DNA of 8,560 bases from NCBI GenBank assembly GCA_016463455.1, contig JAEMRG010000073.1:1-8560 (forward strand), written 5' to 3'. Numbering within the stretch: the first letter of the stretch is position 1; each line of letters starts with the position of its first letter. The notes under the pieces were generated by a model. That model had not been told where the DNA came from. It was given only the letters and a program-made list of their open reading frames with translations, and made no database searches. Positions 1 to 6,016 of this stretch are shown one piece after another. The DNA comes from Rhodoferax sp. (GTDB taxonomy: Bacteria; Pseudomonadota; Gammaproteobacteria; Burkholderiales; Burkholderiaceae_C). Made by a program: the position numbers and the translations under genes.

Positions 1-1872
1 GCGCGCCTGCCTTTTGCGCTGCTCAATGGCGCCAGCGGCATCGCGGTGGGCTTGGCTACCGAAATCCCCAGCCACAATTTGCGTGAGGTGGCAGATGCCT
101 GCGTAGCCTTGATCAAAAATCCCAAGACCAGCGACGAGGAATTGCTGGCCCTGGTGCCCGGGCCGGACTACCCCGGTGGCGGCCAGATCATCAGCAGCAG
201 CGCCGATATCGCCGACGCCTACCGCAGCGGACGCGGCTCGCTCAAAGTGCGTGCCCGCTGGAAGATCGAGGACATGGCGCGCGGCCAGTGGCAACTGGTG
301 GTGACCGAATTGCCGCCCGGCGTAAGCAGCCAGCGCGTGCTTGAAGAGATTGAAGAGCTGACCAACCCCAAGGTCAAGGCCGGTAAGAAAGCCCTGTCGC
401 AAGACCAGTTGCAGCTCAAAGCCAGCATGCTGGCCGTGCTGGACTTGGTGCGTGACGAGTCGGGTAAAGAAGCGGCGGTGCGATTGGTGTTTGAGCCCAA
501 GACCAGTCGTATTGAGCAACAGGAACTGATTACCGCTTTGCTGGCACACACCAGTCTGGAGAGCTCGGCCCCCATCAACCTGACCATGGTGGGGCTGGAC
601 GGACGGCCTACGCAAAAGTCTTTCCGCCAGATGCTGACCGAGTGGATTGCGTTTCGCCAAACCACGGTGGAGCGGCGCTCGCGCCACCGCCTTAGCAAGG
701 TGCTGGACCGCATCCATATCTTGGAGGGGCGGCAATTGGTGCTGCTCAATATCGACGAAGTGATTGCCATCATCCGCCAGTCGGACGAGCCGCGCAGCGC
801 TTTGATGGAGCGGTTCCGTTTGTCCGAACGCCAGGCCGAAGACATTCTCGAAATTCGCCTGCGGCAGCTGGCGCGATTGGAGGCGATCAAGATCGAGCAG
901 GAACTCTCGGAACTGCGCGACGAGCAAAAAAAGCTAGAAGATATTTTGGACAACCCAGCCAGCCTGCGCCGCTTGATGGTCAAGGAAATCGAGTTGGACG
1001 CCAAAACCTTTGCCGATGCACGGCGCACTTTGATACAAGCCGAGAAAAAAGCCGTTGCCGAAATCAAAATCGTCGATGAGCCGGTGACGGTGGTGGTCAG
1101 CGACAAAGGCTGGGTACGCGCACGCGGCGGCCACGGCCACGAGGCGGCGGGCTTTGCCTTTAAGGCGGGCGATGCCTTGTATGCCACCTTTGAATGCCGC
1201 AGTGTCGATACCTTGCTGGCCTTTGGCTCGAGTGGCCGGGTGTACTCGGTGGCAGTGGCATTGTTACCCGGCGGGCGCGGCGATGGGCAGCCGCTCACTA
1301 GCCTGATCGAACTGGAAGCGGGAACGCAAATCCTGCATTATTTTGCTGGCCCGGCTTCCGCGCAATTGCTGATCTCCAGCAGCGCAGGCTATGGCTTTAT
1401 GGCGACGGTGGACAACATGATTTCCCGCAACAAAGCAGGCAAAGCATTTGTCACTTGCAATACGGGGGAGAGCGTGTGTGCGCCGTCCTTGGTAGCCGGT
1501 GCCAGCCTGCCCGCCCATGCGACCACGCCTGCCACGGTGCAAAACGCTGCGCGGACCTTGGTGGCAGCGGCCACCGACGTGGCCTGCGCTTCCACGCTGG
1601 GCCGTATCCTCACCTTCAAATTGTCCGAACTCAAGACCATGGAAAAAGGCGGGCGCGGTTTGATGCTGCTCGACTTGGATGGTAAAGACACGCTGGCCGG
1701 GGCTGCGGCCTACACCCGCAGCGTCCGCATCTCCGGCATAGGCCGGGGCGGCAAAGAGCGTGAAGAAACCCTGGAAATTCGCAGCCTCAACAACGCCCGT
1801 GCCGCGCGTGCGCGCAAAGGCAAGGCCGCGGATTTGGGCTTTAAACCGGCTGCGGTGGCGCGGGTGGAGTGA
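1..1872 (+). CDS. parC: DNA topoisomerase IV subunit A (ParC), 5' end missing
   Basis: Subunit A of topoisomerase IV breaks and rejoins DNA in the ParC2ParE2 enzyme that decatenates daughter chromosomes. The frame is open from base 1, giving 623 residues. The fragment opens with ARLPFALLNGASGIAVG, which in ParC lies shortly after the catalytic tyrosine, so that residue and the winged-helix domain lie outside the window. Visible parts are the tower/coiled-coil region with INLTMVGLDGRPTQKSFRQML and HILEGRQLVLLNIDEVIAIIR, the SERQAEDILEIRLRQLARLE exit-gate segment, and from about fragment residue 359 (EPVTVVVSDKGWVRARGGHG) a C-terminal beta-pinwheel. The pinwheel has no GyrA-box of the QRRGGKG type, only RGGHG near fragment residue 375, which favours ParC over GyrA. 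No frameshift is seen. The apparent GTG start at 46 is an internal valine codon, not a start. The family assignment is firm. Confidence 0.96.
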   Translation, partial: ARLPFALLNGASGIAVGLATEIPSHNLREVADACVALIKNPKTSDEELLALVPGPDYPGGGQIISSSADIADAYRSGRGSLKVRARWKIEDMARGQWQLVVTELPPGVSSQRVLEEIEELTNPKVKAGKKALSQDQLQLKASMLAVLDLVRDESGKEAAVRLVFEPKTSRIEQQELITALLAHTSLESSAPINLTMVGLDGRPTQKSFRQMLTEWIAFRQTTVERRSRHRLSKVLDRIHILEGRQLVLLNIDEVIAIIRQSDEPRSALMERFRLSERQAEDILEIRLRQLARLEAIKIEQELSELRDEQKKLEDILDNPASLRRLMVKEIELDAKTFADARRTLIQAEKKAVAEIKIVDEPVTVVVSDKGWVRARGGHGHEAAGFAFKAGDALYATFECRSVDTLLAFGSSGRVYSVAVALLPGGRGDGQPLTSLIELEAGTQILHYFAGPASAQLLISSSAGYGFMATVDNMISRNKAGKAFVTCNTGESVCAPSLVAGASLPAHATTPATVQNAARTLVAAATDVACASTLGRILTFKLSELKTMEKGGRGLMLLDLDGKDTLAGAAAYTRSVRISGIGRGGKEREETLEIRSLNNARAARARKGKAADLGFKPAAVARVE

Positions 1873-1881
1873 AGCTTGTAA

Positions 1882-1905
1882 TTGCTGGGCAACCTTTTAT
1901 TTTTT
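1882..1905 (+). terminator. weak candidate terminator just after parC
   Basis: A short hairpin TTGC-TGG-GCAA (1882-1892) lies 10 bases after the parC stop and is followed by CC and a T-rich tract (TTTTATTTTTT, 1895-1905). The tract is typical of an intrinsic terminator, but a 4-bp stem is very short. parC transcripts may instead run on to the strong hairpin at 2105-2132. Confidence 0.25.
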
Positions 1906-1924
1906 CTGTCAACGCCCAAACCGT

Positions 1925-1953
1925 TTGACAAGACTTTCATTTTTAGCCACACT
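1925..1953 (+). promoter_or_regulatory. sigma70-type promoter for the leader/acetyltransferase transcript
   Basis: A perfect -35 hexamer TTGACA (1925-1930) is separated by exactly 17 bases from CACACT (1948-1953), a poor -10 box (3 of 6 matches to TATAAT). Transcription would begin at about 1959-1961, at the ATG of the leader ORF at 1961, so that ORF would be leaderless or nearly so. Assignment rests on the -35 match and spacing; the -10 is weak. Confidence 0.5.
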
Positions 1954-1960
1954 GTCTCGC

Positions 1961-2074
1961 ATGTTCACACAGCGTATTTACTTGGTCCCCGCACTTCTTG
2001 CCCATCGGGCAGATGTGGTGTTGACCGTGCAAATGCTGCTGACCTGCCACCTCACGCGAAGGCGGGCTTTGTGA
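1961..2074 (+). CDS. candidate leader peptide, 37 codons, upstream of the AaaT-like gene
   Basis: A small ORF begins MFTQRIYLVPALLAHR, continues ADVVLTVQMLLTCHLTRRRAL and ends with TGA at 2072-2074. Its ATG coincides with the start site predicted from the promoter at 1925-1953, and it has no Shine-Dalgarno site, so translation would be leaderless. Its last codons (three successive Arg codons CGA AGG CGG, then Ala, Leu, stop) run into the 5' arm of the anti-terminator hairpin at 2062-2073, the arrangement expected for translational attenuation. The Cys29 codon is at 2045-2047 and His30 at 2048-2050, about 15 bases before that arm. I do not recognise the peptide as a named leader. An overlapping frame (1882-2079, ending HAKAGFVN) is a weaker alternative because its start lies upstream of the promoter. 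Confidence 0.42.
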   Translation: MFTQRIYLVPALLAHRADVVLTVQMLLTCHLTRRRAL

Positions 2075-2114
2075 ACTAAGGGCAAGTAGTTTTTGCCACC
2101 CCACAAAGCCCGCT
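2061..2114 (+). promoter_or_regulatory. anti-terminator stem competing with the terminator at 2105-2132
   Basis: GCGGGCTTTGTG (2062-2073) is the exact reverse complement of CACAAAGCCCGC (2102-2113), a 12-bp perfect stem with a possible G-U pair at 2061/2114. A small inner hairpin GGCAA (2081-2085) / TTGCC (2093-2097) would close the loop. Bases 2105-2113 are also the left arm of the intrinsic terminator, so the two folds exclude each other. GCGGGCTTT at 2062-2070 is repeated exactly at 2121-2129 as the terminator's right arm. The pairing is seen directly; the regulatory role is inferred. Confidence 0.55.
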
Positions 2115-2132
2115 TACCCAGCGGGCTTTTTT
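2105..2132 (+). terminator. intrinsic terminator in front of the AaaT-like gene
   Basis: AAAGCCCGCT (2105-2114) and AGCGGGCTTT (2120-2129) form a 10-bp perfect stem around the loop TACCC, and the T-tract continues to 2132. This is a textbook rho-independent terminator. It sits 33 bases before the acetyltransferase ATG rather than behind a gene, inside the likely 5' leader, as in attenuators. It could also simply end parC read-through. Confidence 0.85.
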
Positions 2133-2165
2133 GTTGTCTGAAAACAGCCCACAAGGAGAATATTG

Positions 2166-2687
2166 ATGCTTGATTTCCCTATTTCCATACGCCGTGCCAC
2201 CCCAGAGGATGCAAGCGGTTTGACAGCGCTGATGAGCGAAGAAGCCGTGCACGGCAACTTGTTGCAGTTGCCTCACCCCAGTGAAGCAACTTGGCGTGAG
2301 CGTTTGGAGGCTAAATCCAGCAACGGCGATGTGCAACTGGTGGCTTTGGCGAAAGGACAGTTGGTTGCGATGGCGGGCTTGCACGCCAACCCGCATATCC
2401 GGCGGCGGCATGCAATGCATTTAGGTATGGCCGTTACCGTACCAGCGCAAGGCAAAGGCGTGGGCAGCGCGCTCATGGCGGCACTCATCGACTATGCCGA
2501 CCGCTGGGTTGCGGTTATGCGCATTGAACTGACTGTATTCACCGACAACGAGCGCGCTATTGCGCTCTACCGGAAGTTTGGCTTTGTGCAAGAAGGAATT
2601 TTTCGTGCTTACGGCTTGCGTGACGGGCGTTATCAGGACGTGCTGGCTATGGCGCGTTTGCATCCGTCGCCACCCCGCTGGGATTAG
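2166..2687 (+). CDS. aaaT: GNAT N-acetyltransferase, AaaT/YhhY-like
   Basis: Predicted cytosolic acetyl-CoA-dependent N-acetyltransferase of 173 residues. It resembles E. coli AaaT (YhhY), reported to acetylate free L-amino acids including phenylalanine and methionine, in several stretches: LLQLPHPSEATWRERL (residues 32-47), MRIELTVFTDNERAIALYRKFGF (118-140), YGLRDGRYQDV (149-159) and the closing MAR. The acetyl-CoA pyrophosphate loop is QGKGVG (95-100) in motif A; N128, Y135 and FGF 138-140 belong to motif B. ATG at 2166 is preferred to the TTG at 2163 because AAGGAG (2153-2158) lies 7 bases before it. The gene is alone on its strand, 190 bases before vapB, and appears controlled by the terminator/anti-terminator leader at 1925-2132. 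The GNAT fold is secure; the AaaT substrate range is inferred from resemblance recalled, not aligned. Confidence 0.85.
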   Translation: MLDFPISIRRATPEDASGLTALMSEEAVHGNLLQLPHPSEATWRERLEAKSSNGDVQLVALAKGQLVAMAGLHANPHIRRRHAMHLGMAVTVPAQGKGVGSALMAALIDYADRWVAVMRIELTVFTDNERAIALYRKFGFVQEGIFRAYGLRDGRYQDVLAMARLHPSPPRWD

Positions 2688-2708
2688 TCAGGGTTCAAAA
2701 AATCCGGA

Positions 2709-2726
2709 GCAGGGTATGTCCCCTGC
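2709..2726 (+). other. small hairpin after the acetyltransferase gene
   Basis: GCAGGG (2709-2714) and CCCTGC (2721-2726) form a 6-bp GC-rich stem around TATGTC, 21 bases after the aaaT stop. No T-tract follows, so it is not a standard terminator; it might slow polymerase or protect the mRNA 3' end. The rest of 2688-2827 shows no gene. Confidence 0.25.
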
Positions 2727-2827
2727 GAAGGGCGGTGTGAGTAAGATGAATTGGCCGTCTGGCCATGTCTCTGTCATCGGGCAATGGCAGCTTTACGCAT
2801 TCAGATGTATTACAAGGTTTATTTTTA

Positions 2828-2870
2828 TGTCATACTTATCGTCATACAGATAAATAGTTACTGTATGACA
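2828..2870 (+). promoter_or_regulatory. candidate VapB/VapBC operator repeats
   Basis: Three copies of one heptamer lie just before the antitoxin gene: GTCATAC at 2829-2835 and again at 2841-2847 (12-base spacing), and its inverse GTATGAC at 2863-2869. The inner pair extends to GTCATACAG (2841-2849) / CTGTATGAC (2861-2869), a 9-bp perfect inverted repeat; the outer pair extends to TGTCATAC / GTATGACA (2828-2835 / 2863-2870). The local sequence is clearly AT-rich. Ribbon-helix-helix antitoxins usually bind such repeats and repress their own operon, which is the inferred role. The last repeat touches the ribosome-binding site AAGGAG (2870-2875), so binding or an RNA hairpin could also limit translation. 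I could not place a convincing -35/-10 pair. Confidence 0.6.
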
Positions 2871-2880
2871 AGGAGCCATC

Positions 2881-3156
2881 ATGCTGTCTGTTCGTCTATC
2901 CGAAACTGTTGAACGTGATTTGAAGCAGTTTTGCGCTGTCCGCAAAATGACTAAATCGCAAGTCGTGCAAGAAGCCCTGGCTGAGTACATGGTGGCAGCG
3001 CAAGCGCCGTCAGATGGCAAGGCAGCGCCTGAACCGGACCTGTCGTTTCTGGCCCCTGATGATCCGATTCGTCAGTTCATTGGTATCGCCAAAGATGGCA
3101 TGAGCACCGACGAACTTATGCGGATGACGCGTGGCGACGATTGGAATCAGCCATGA
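2881..3156 (+). CDS. vapB: ribbon-helix-helix antitoxin, VapB-type
   Basis: Antitoxin of a type II toxin-antitoxin pair, 91 residues. The N-terminus reads as a CopG/Arc-like ribbon-helix-helix: the strand LSVRL (2-6), a first helix (about 8-20), and a second helix from TKSQVVQEALAEYM (24-37). Dimers of this fold bind operator DNA, here probably the repeats at 2828-2870. A proline/alanine-rich linker (about 38-52) leads to a C-terminal tail with DDPIRQFIGIAKDGMSTDELMRMTRGDDW, the kind of segment that wraps the toxin and blocks its active site. AAGGAG lies 5 bases before the ATG. The stop overlaps the toxin start in ATGA (3153-3156), so the two genes are translationally coupled. The toxin partner supports the call; the exact subfamily is not resolved. 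Confidence 0.85.
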   Translation: MLSVRLSETVERDLKQFCAVRKMTKSQVVQEALAEYMVAAQAPSDGKAAPEPDLSFLAPDDPIRQFIGIAKDGMSTDELMRMTRGDDWNQP

Positions 3157-3548
3157 TCTTGGTGGACACCAATGTGTTCGTGGATGTTATCCACCGAGAC
3201 CCAATTTGGTTGGACTGGTCCTTGCGGGAGCTGAGCAAAGCCAAAACCCAAGCCATTGTTACCAACTTTGTGGTCTATGCCGAACTGCACACGCACGACA
3301 CGGCAGGCCCGCACATCGATGCATTTCTTGAAAAGTTGGGCGTGCAGATTCTGGATGTATCCAGGCTAGCCGCTCAAGGGGCCGCCCATGCGTTCAGGAC
3401 TTACCGCCACCGTGGCGGCACCAAAACTGGCGTGCTGCCCGACTTCTTTATAGGCGCCCATGCCATGGCCGATGGCTATCAACTGCTCACCCGCGACGCG
3501 GGGCGCTACAAGACCTATTTTCCAAAGATCAAGTTGATCTGCCCCTGA
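3153..3548 (+). CDS. vapC: PIN-domain ribonuclease toxin, VapC-type
   Basis: Toxin of the pair, 131 residues, predicted Mg2+-dependent endoribonuclease; VapC toxins typically cut tRNAs or rRNA and halt translation when freed from antitoxin. It shows the whole PIN signature: ILVDTNVFVD at the N-terminus (D5, then D11), YAELH (E44), LPDFFIGAHA (D97) and LLTRDAGRYKTYFP (D115), giving the four acidic metal ligands D5, E44, D97 and D115. Length fits the family and no active-site residue is missing, so it looks functional. The ATG at 3153 is chosen over the TTG at 3141 because the PIN fold starts there and it overlaps the antitoxin stop as ATGA. The target RNA cannot be told from sequence. Confidence 0.9.
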   Translation: MILVDTNVFVDVIHRDPIWLDWSLRELSKAKTQAIVTNFVVYAELHTHDTAGPHIDAFLEKLGVQILDVSRLAAQGAAHAFRTYRHRGGTKTGVLPDFFIGAHAMADGYQLLTRDAGRYKTYFPKIKLICP

Positions 3549-3620
3549 GCAAACTACTTCAATACCTTATGCGTCGCCGCACTGGGGCTGGTAGTCGCCA
3601 GTAGCCTAGGACGCTTAGCT

Positions 3621-4445
3621 TCAGTCCGAGGCTCGGGCCTCGGACTGTTTCCATGTGTAGCCCAGTACCGCCCCCACGCTAGCGCCGGAGTTTTGGCGCA
3701 CCAAGGGGCTGGCTTGGTTCGCTGCCCCTTGGACGCTGTCGATACGGCCAAAAACTAGCAGCCTCGCATCTGGGAATAAAGGGTATGACCATGAGCCACT
3801 CAGGCGAAGAGCCATCAGACCCGCTTGGGCTTGGTAGGCCGCGCGGTTGGCGGTGGCCTGTGCCGCGGTCACAGTGTAGAAAAGGGATTGCATCGACTGG
3901 TCGGCGCCAATGGCGCTGATGCTGGTACCCCAAGTCCAGCCCTCTTTTGCGCGGTAGCTGTATTTCAATTCGGGCTCCAGCACCATGCCCCGGTAAGCGG
4001 CACTATTGCTGAGGTCAAATACGCCACGCAAGGGCAGTTCGATGCGCCATTGCCCCGGCTCTTTTTCTGCGCTGAGGTTCCAGCGCATACGCGGTCCGAA
4101 CTCAATCAGGGTTCCCAGGTCGTCCATGCCTTGGCGCGCTACGGTTTCGCTAGCACGCGAACCGAGCGATCCGGAAAAGCCAATGTCTAATTCAAAGCCA
4201 GGGCTGTGAATGGCCCGAAATCCAGCGCTGTTGCGGTCCAGCCGAAAAAATTCGCCGCGGTAAATCACGTAGGGCACCGCCAAGGCAAGGCTCACCGTTT
4301 CGGAAGACCCCGGGTAGGCTAGCTGCCCTGCCGCGATGCCAACTCCGCCTATTTCCCATAATGGCAATCCCCCCTGCGCCGGCTGCGCCAGCAAACTTTG
4401 GGTACAAACCGTCAGCACTAGGGCGATGGACAACTGCATGCGCAT
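3621..4445 (-). CDS. MipA/OmpV family outer-membrane protein
   Basis: Predicted outer-membrane beta-barrel of 274 residues (MipA of E. coli, a scaffold for murein enzymes, and OmpV of Vibrio are slightly shorter). The start at 4445 gives MRMQLSIALVLTVCTQSLLAQPAQG, a good Sec signal peptide probably cut after A20, and has AAGGA (plus-strand 4453-4457) 7 bases upstream; an in-frame ATG at 4499 would add 18 residues before the signal and is less likely. The family hallmark is the opening after the signal (PLWEIGGVGIAAGQLAYPGS), followed by alternating strands such as VPYVIYRGEFFRLDRNSAGFRAI, and the GAVLGYTW end strand. The protein continues 9 residues past that strand (KQSEARASD), mostly encoded by the palindrome at 3622-3647. 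It converges on vapC and diverges from the tldD-like gene. The specific role (murein scaffold, antibiotic sensitivity, porin-like) is unknown. Confidence 0.88.
   Translation of the reverse strand: MRMQLSIALVLTVCTQSLLAQPAQGGLPLWEIGGVGIAAGQLAYPGSSETVSLALAVPYVIYRGEFFRLDRNSAGFRAIHSPGFELDIGFSGSLGSRASETVARQGMDDLGTLIEFGPRMRWNLSAEKEPGQWRIELPLRGVFDLSNSAAYRGMVLEPELKYSYRAKEGWTWGTSISAIGADQSMQSLFYTVTAAQATANRAAYQAQAGLMALRLSGSWSYPLFPDARLLVFGRIDSVQGAANQASPLVRQNSGASVGAVLGYTWKQSEARASD
3622..3650 (+). terminator. strong palindrome between vapC and mipA, possible vapBC terminator
   Basis: CAGTCCGAGGC (3622-3632) and GCCTCGGACTG (3637-3647) make an 11-bp perfect GC-rich stem around TCGG, 74 bases after the vapC stop. 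On the plus strand it is followed only by TTT CC (3648-3652), so it is a moderate intrinsic terminator for vapBC at best. On the minus strand no T-run follows. The same bases encode the last eight residues and stop of the converging mipA gene. Between 3549 and 3620 no gene is seen. Confidence 0.5.
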
Positions 4446-4478
4446 ATTTGGATCCTTGGTGAAGTTGAAAGGTGAAAA

Positions 4479-4484
4479 ATTATG
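4479..4484 (-). promoter_or_regulatory. candidate -10 box of the mipA-type gene
   Basis: Read on the minus strand this is CATAAT, 5 of 6 matches to TATAAT, which would give a start near 4472 and a leader of about 27 bases that includes the ribosome-binding site at 4453-4457. No good -35 box is present at the usual distance, so an activator may be needed or the call may be wrong. Confidence 0.35.
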
Positions 4485-4540
4485 AATAAGCGCCCGCATG
4501 GGTCCGAATGCCTTATGGACAGTCCCGCACTATTGGCGTA

Positions 4541-4569
4541 TTGTCCTTGGTCGCTCAAAACGCTACTTT
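4541..4569 (+). promoter_or_regulatory. candidate promoter of the tldD/tldE-like operon
   Basis: TTGTCC (4541-4546; 4 of 6) and TACTTT (4564-4569; 3 of 6) are 17 bases apart. Transcription would begin at about 4576, only about 10 bases before the ATG at 4586. This fits the absence of a Shine-Dalgarno site there, and would exclude the upstream ATG at 4508. Both boxes are weak. Confidence 0.28.
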
Positions 4570-4585
4570 CCATCCCAGTTTTACC

Positions 4586-6016
4586 ATGACAGAATTTCCC
4601 CCTACCGCACAGTCCGTATTCGCGGGTTTACCCGCTGATGTTCAATGGGCCGGACTCCGCTTCAGCCGAGAGGTGACGACCCATCGATTGGTTCGCGACG
4701 AATCCCCCCAGGCCAACGCCACCAGCGTGGATGCAGGCGTTATGTGCGAGGTCTTGGTGGACGGCCATTTTGGTTACGCCGCGTCCTCCGATACCAGCGA
4801 GGCGGGATTGCAACTGGCTTTTGCGCGGGCAATCACCACCACGCGTGCCAGCAGTTCGCGAAAAGCGCATGCTTTTCAAGTAGCGCAGAGACCGCCTTCG
4901 CAAGGTGCCTATCGCAGCCCCAGGGCACAAGGCCTGGATGCCAGCAATGCGCAGGACATTACGCAATGCCTGCTGGCGGCCAGCGCTGCGATGAAGGGCG
5001 ATGCACGCCTGGTCAGCCGAATGGCCCACGCGATGTTGATTCAGACCCATGTGGCCTACTACAGCAGCACGGGCGCCGCCATTGACCAGCGCTTTGATAT
5101 GGTCGAGCTCAAACTTTCAGCTATCGCGGCGCAAGGTAGCGAATCACAAACCCGCACCTGGTCCCAAACCGGCCAAGTGGGCGGTGAAATTTTTGAGACG
5201 GAAGCCGTCGTGAGGCAGGCCAAGCGCATTGCCAGCGAAGCATTGCAATTACTGGAGGCGCCTAACTGCCCCAGTGGCGTCATGGACCTGGTGCTGATGC
5301 CCGATCAGATGATGCTGCAAATCCATGAATCCATCGGACATCCCCTGGAGTTGGATCGGATTTTGGGTGATGAGCGCAATTACGCAGGTTGGAGTTTCGT
5401 CCAGGCCGATGATTTCGGACGCTTACGGTATGGATCGGAACTGATGAACATCTCCTTCGACCCGACCCGTGCCCATGAATTTGCCAGTTATGCATTTGAT
5501 GACAGCGGCAATCCGGCACTAAAGCAAATGTTGATTGAGGGCGGGATATTGAAGCGCGGTTTGGGTTCGCTGGAGTCGCAACAGCGCTCGGGTATTGAAG
5601 GGGTCGCCAATTCCCGATCGGCCTCTTGGAACCGCGCGCCGATAGATCGGATGGCCAATATCAATCTTGAGCCTGGCGATAGCAGCTTGGAGGACTTGAT
5701 AGGCCAAGTGCAACATGGAATTTTGATGCACACCAACCGATCCTGGTCGATTGATGACTACCGCAATAAATTTCAGTTTGGGTGTGAGTTTGGCCAATTA
5801 ATTGAGCATGGGCGCTTAGGCGCAGTGGTGCGCAACCCCAATTACCGGGGCGTCAGCATCGATTTTTGGAACCGCCTGGCAGGGGTGGGGCGTGACGATG
5901 AGGTCCACGGCACACCTTATTGCGGCAAGGGTGAACCCAGCCAGGTGATACGGGTGGGACATGCGTCGCCTCCCTGCTTGTTTCGCGGTGTGGAAGTGTT
6001 TGGAGGTCAGGCATGA
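4586..6016 (+). CDS. TldD-like zinc metalloprotease (TldD/PmbA family)
   Basis: Predicted catalytic subunit of a TldD/TldE-type peptidase, 476 residues (E. coli TldD is about 480). The family's metal site is intact: H247-E248-S-I-G-H251, followed by PLELDRILGDERNYAG, and a likely third ligand C446 in TPYCGKGEPSQ, equivalent to the CGK motif of TldD. The N-terminal half (VMCEVLVDGHFGYAASSDTSEAGLQLAFARA) matches the usual substrate-cage part of the fold. TldD/E heterodimers thread unfolded peptides into a central chamber and cut them; known substrates include pro-microcin B17 and CcdA. The sequence looks divergent from housekeeping TldD, so it is probably an extra paralogue. The start at 4586 is preferred because the 26 residues from the ATG at 4508 do not resemble the family, though neither start has a ribosome-binding site. 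It overlaps the next gene as ATGA. Confidence 0.87.
   Translation: MTEFPPTAQSVFAGLPADVQWAGLRFSREVTTHRLVRDESPQANATSVDAGVMCEVLVDGHFGYAASSDTSEAGLQLAFARAITTTRASSSRKAHAFQVAQRPPSQGAYRSPRAQGLDASNAQDITQCLLAASAAMKGDARLVSRMAHAMLIQTHVAYYSSTGAAIDQRFDMVELKLSAIAAQGSESQTRTWSQTGQVGGEIFETEAVVRQAKRIASEALQLLEAPNCPSGVMDLVLMPDQMMLQIHESIGHPLELDRILGDERNYAGWSFVQADDFGRLRYGSELMNISFDPTRAHEFASYAFDDSGNPALKQMLIEGGILKRGLGSLESQQRSGIEGVANSRSASWNRAPIDRMANINLEPGDSSLEDLIGQVQHGILMHTNRSWSIDDYRNKFQFGCEFGQLIEHGRLGAVVRNPNYRGVSIDFWNRLAGVGRDDEVHGTPYCGKGEPSQVIRVGHASPPCLFRGVEVFGGQA

Noticed and set aside
219..1298. Long minus-strand open frame (359 codons) antisense to parC
   Set aside because: It lies wholly within the clearly conserved parC coding frame, has a low-complexity Ser/Arg-rich translation with no recognisable domain, and is a shadow of the GC-rich codon pattern.
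1882..2079. 65-codon frame ending HAKAGFVN across the leader region
   Set aside because: Its start codon is a TTG upstream of the likely promoter, without a ribosome-binding site. The 1961-2074 frame fits the promoter and hairpins better.
2829..2869. Short repeats considered as a CRISPR remnant
   Set aside because: Heptamers with 5-15 base gaps in mixed orientation; they fit an antitoxin operator, not a CRISPR array, and no cas genes are present.
3554..3751. Minus-strand frame running past the mipA stop towards vapC
   Set aside because: It overlaps mipA in another frame, has no ribosome-binding site and no recognisable domain.
4404..4406. Possible lipobox cysteine (LTVC) in the MipA-like signal peptide
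   Set aside because: The residue before Cys14 is valine, where lipoboxes need Gly, Ala or Ser, and MipA/OmpV proteins are barrel proteins, not lipoproteins.
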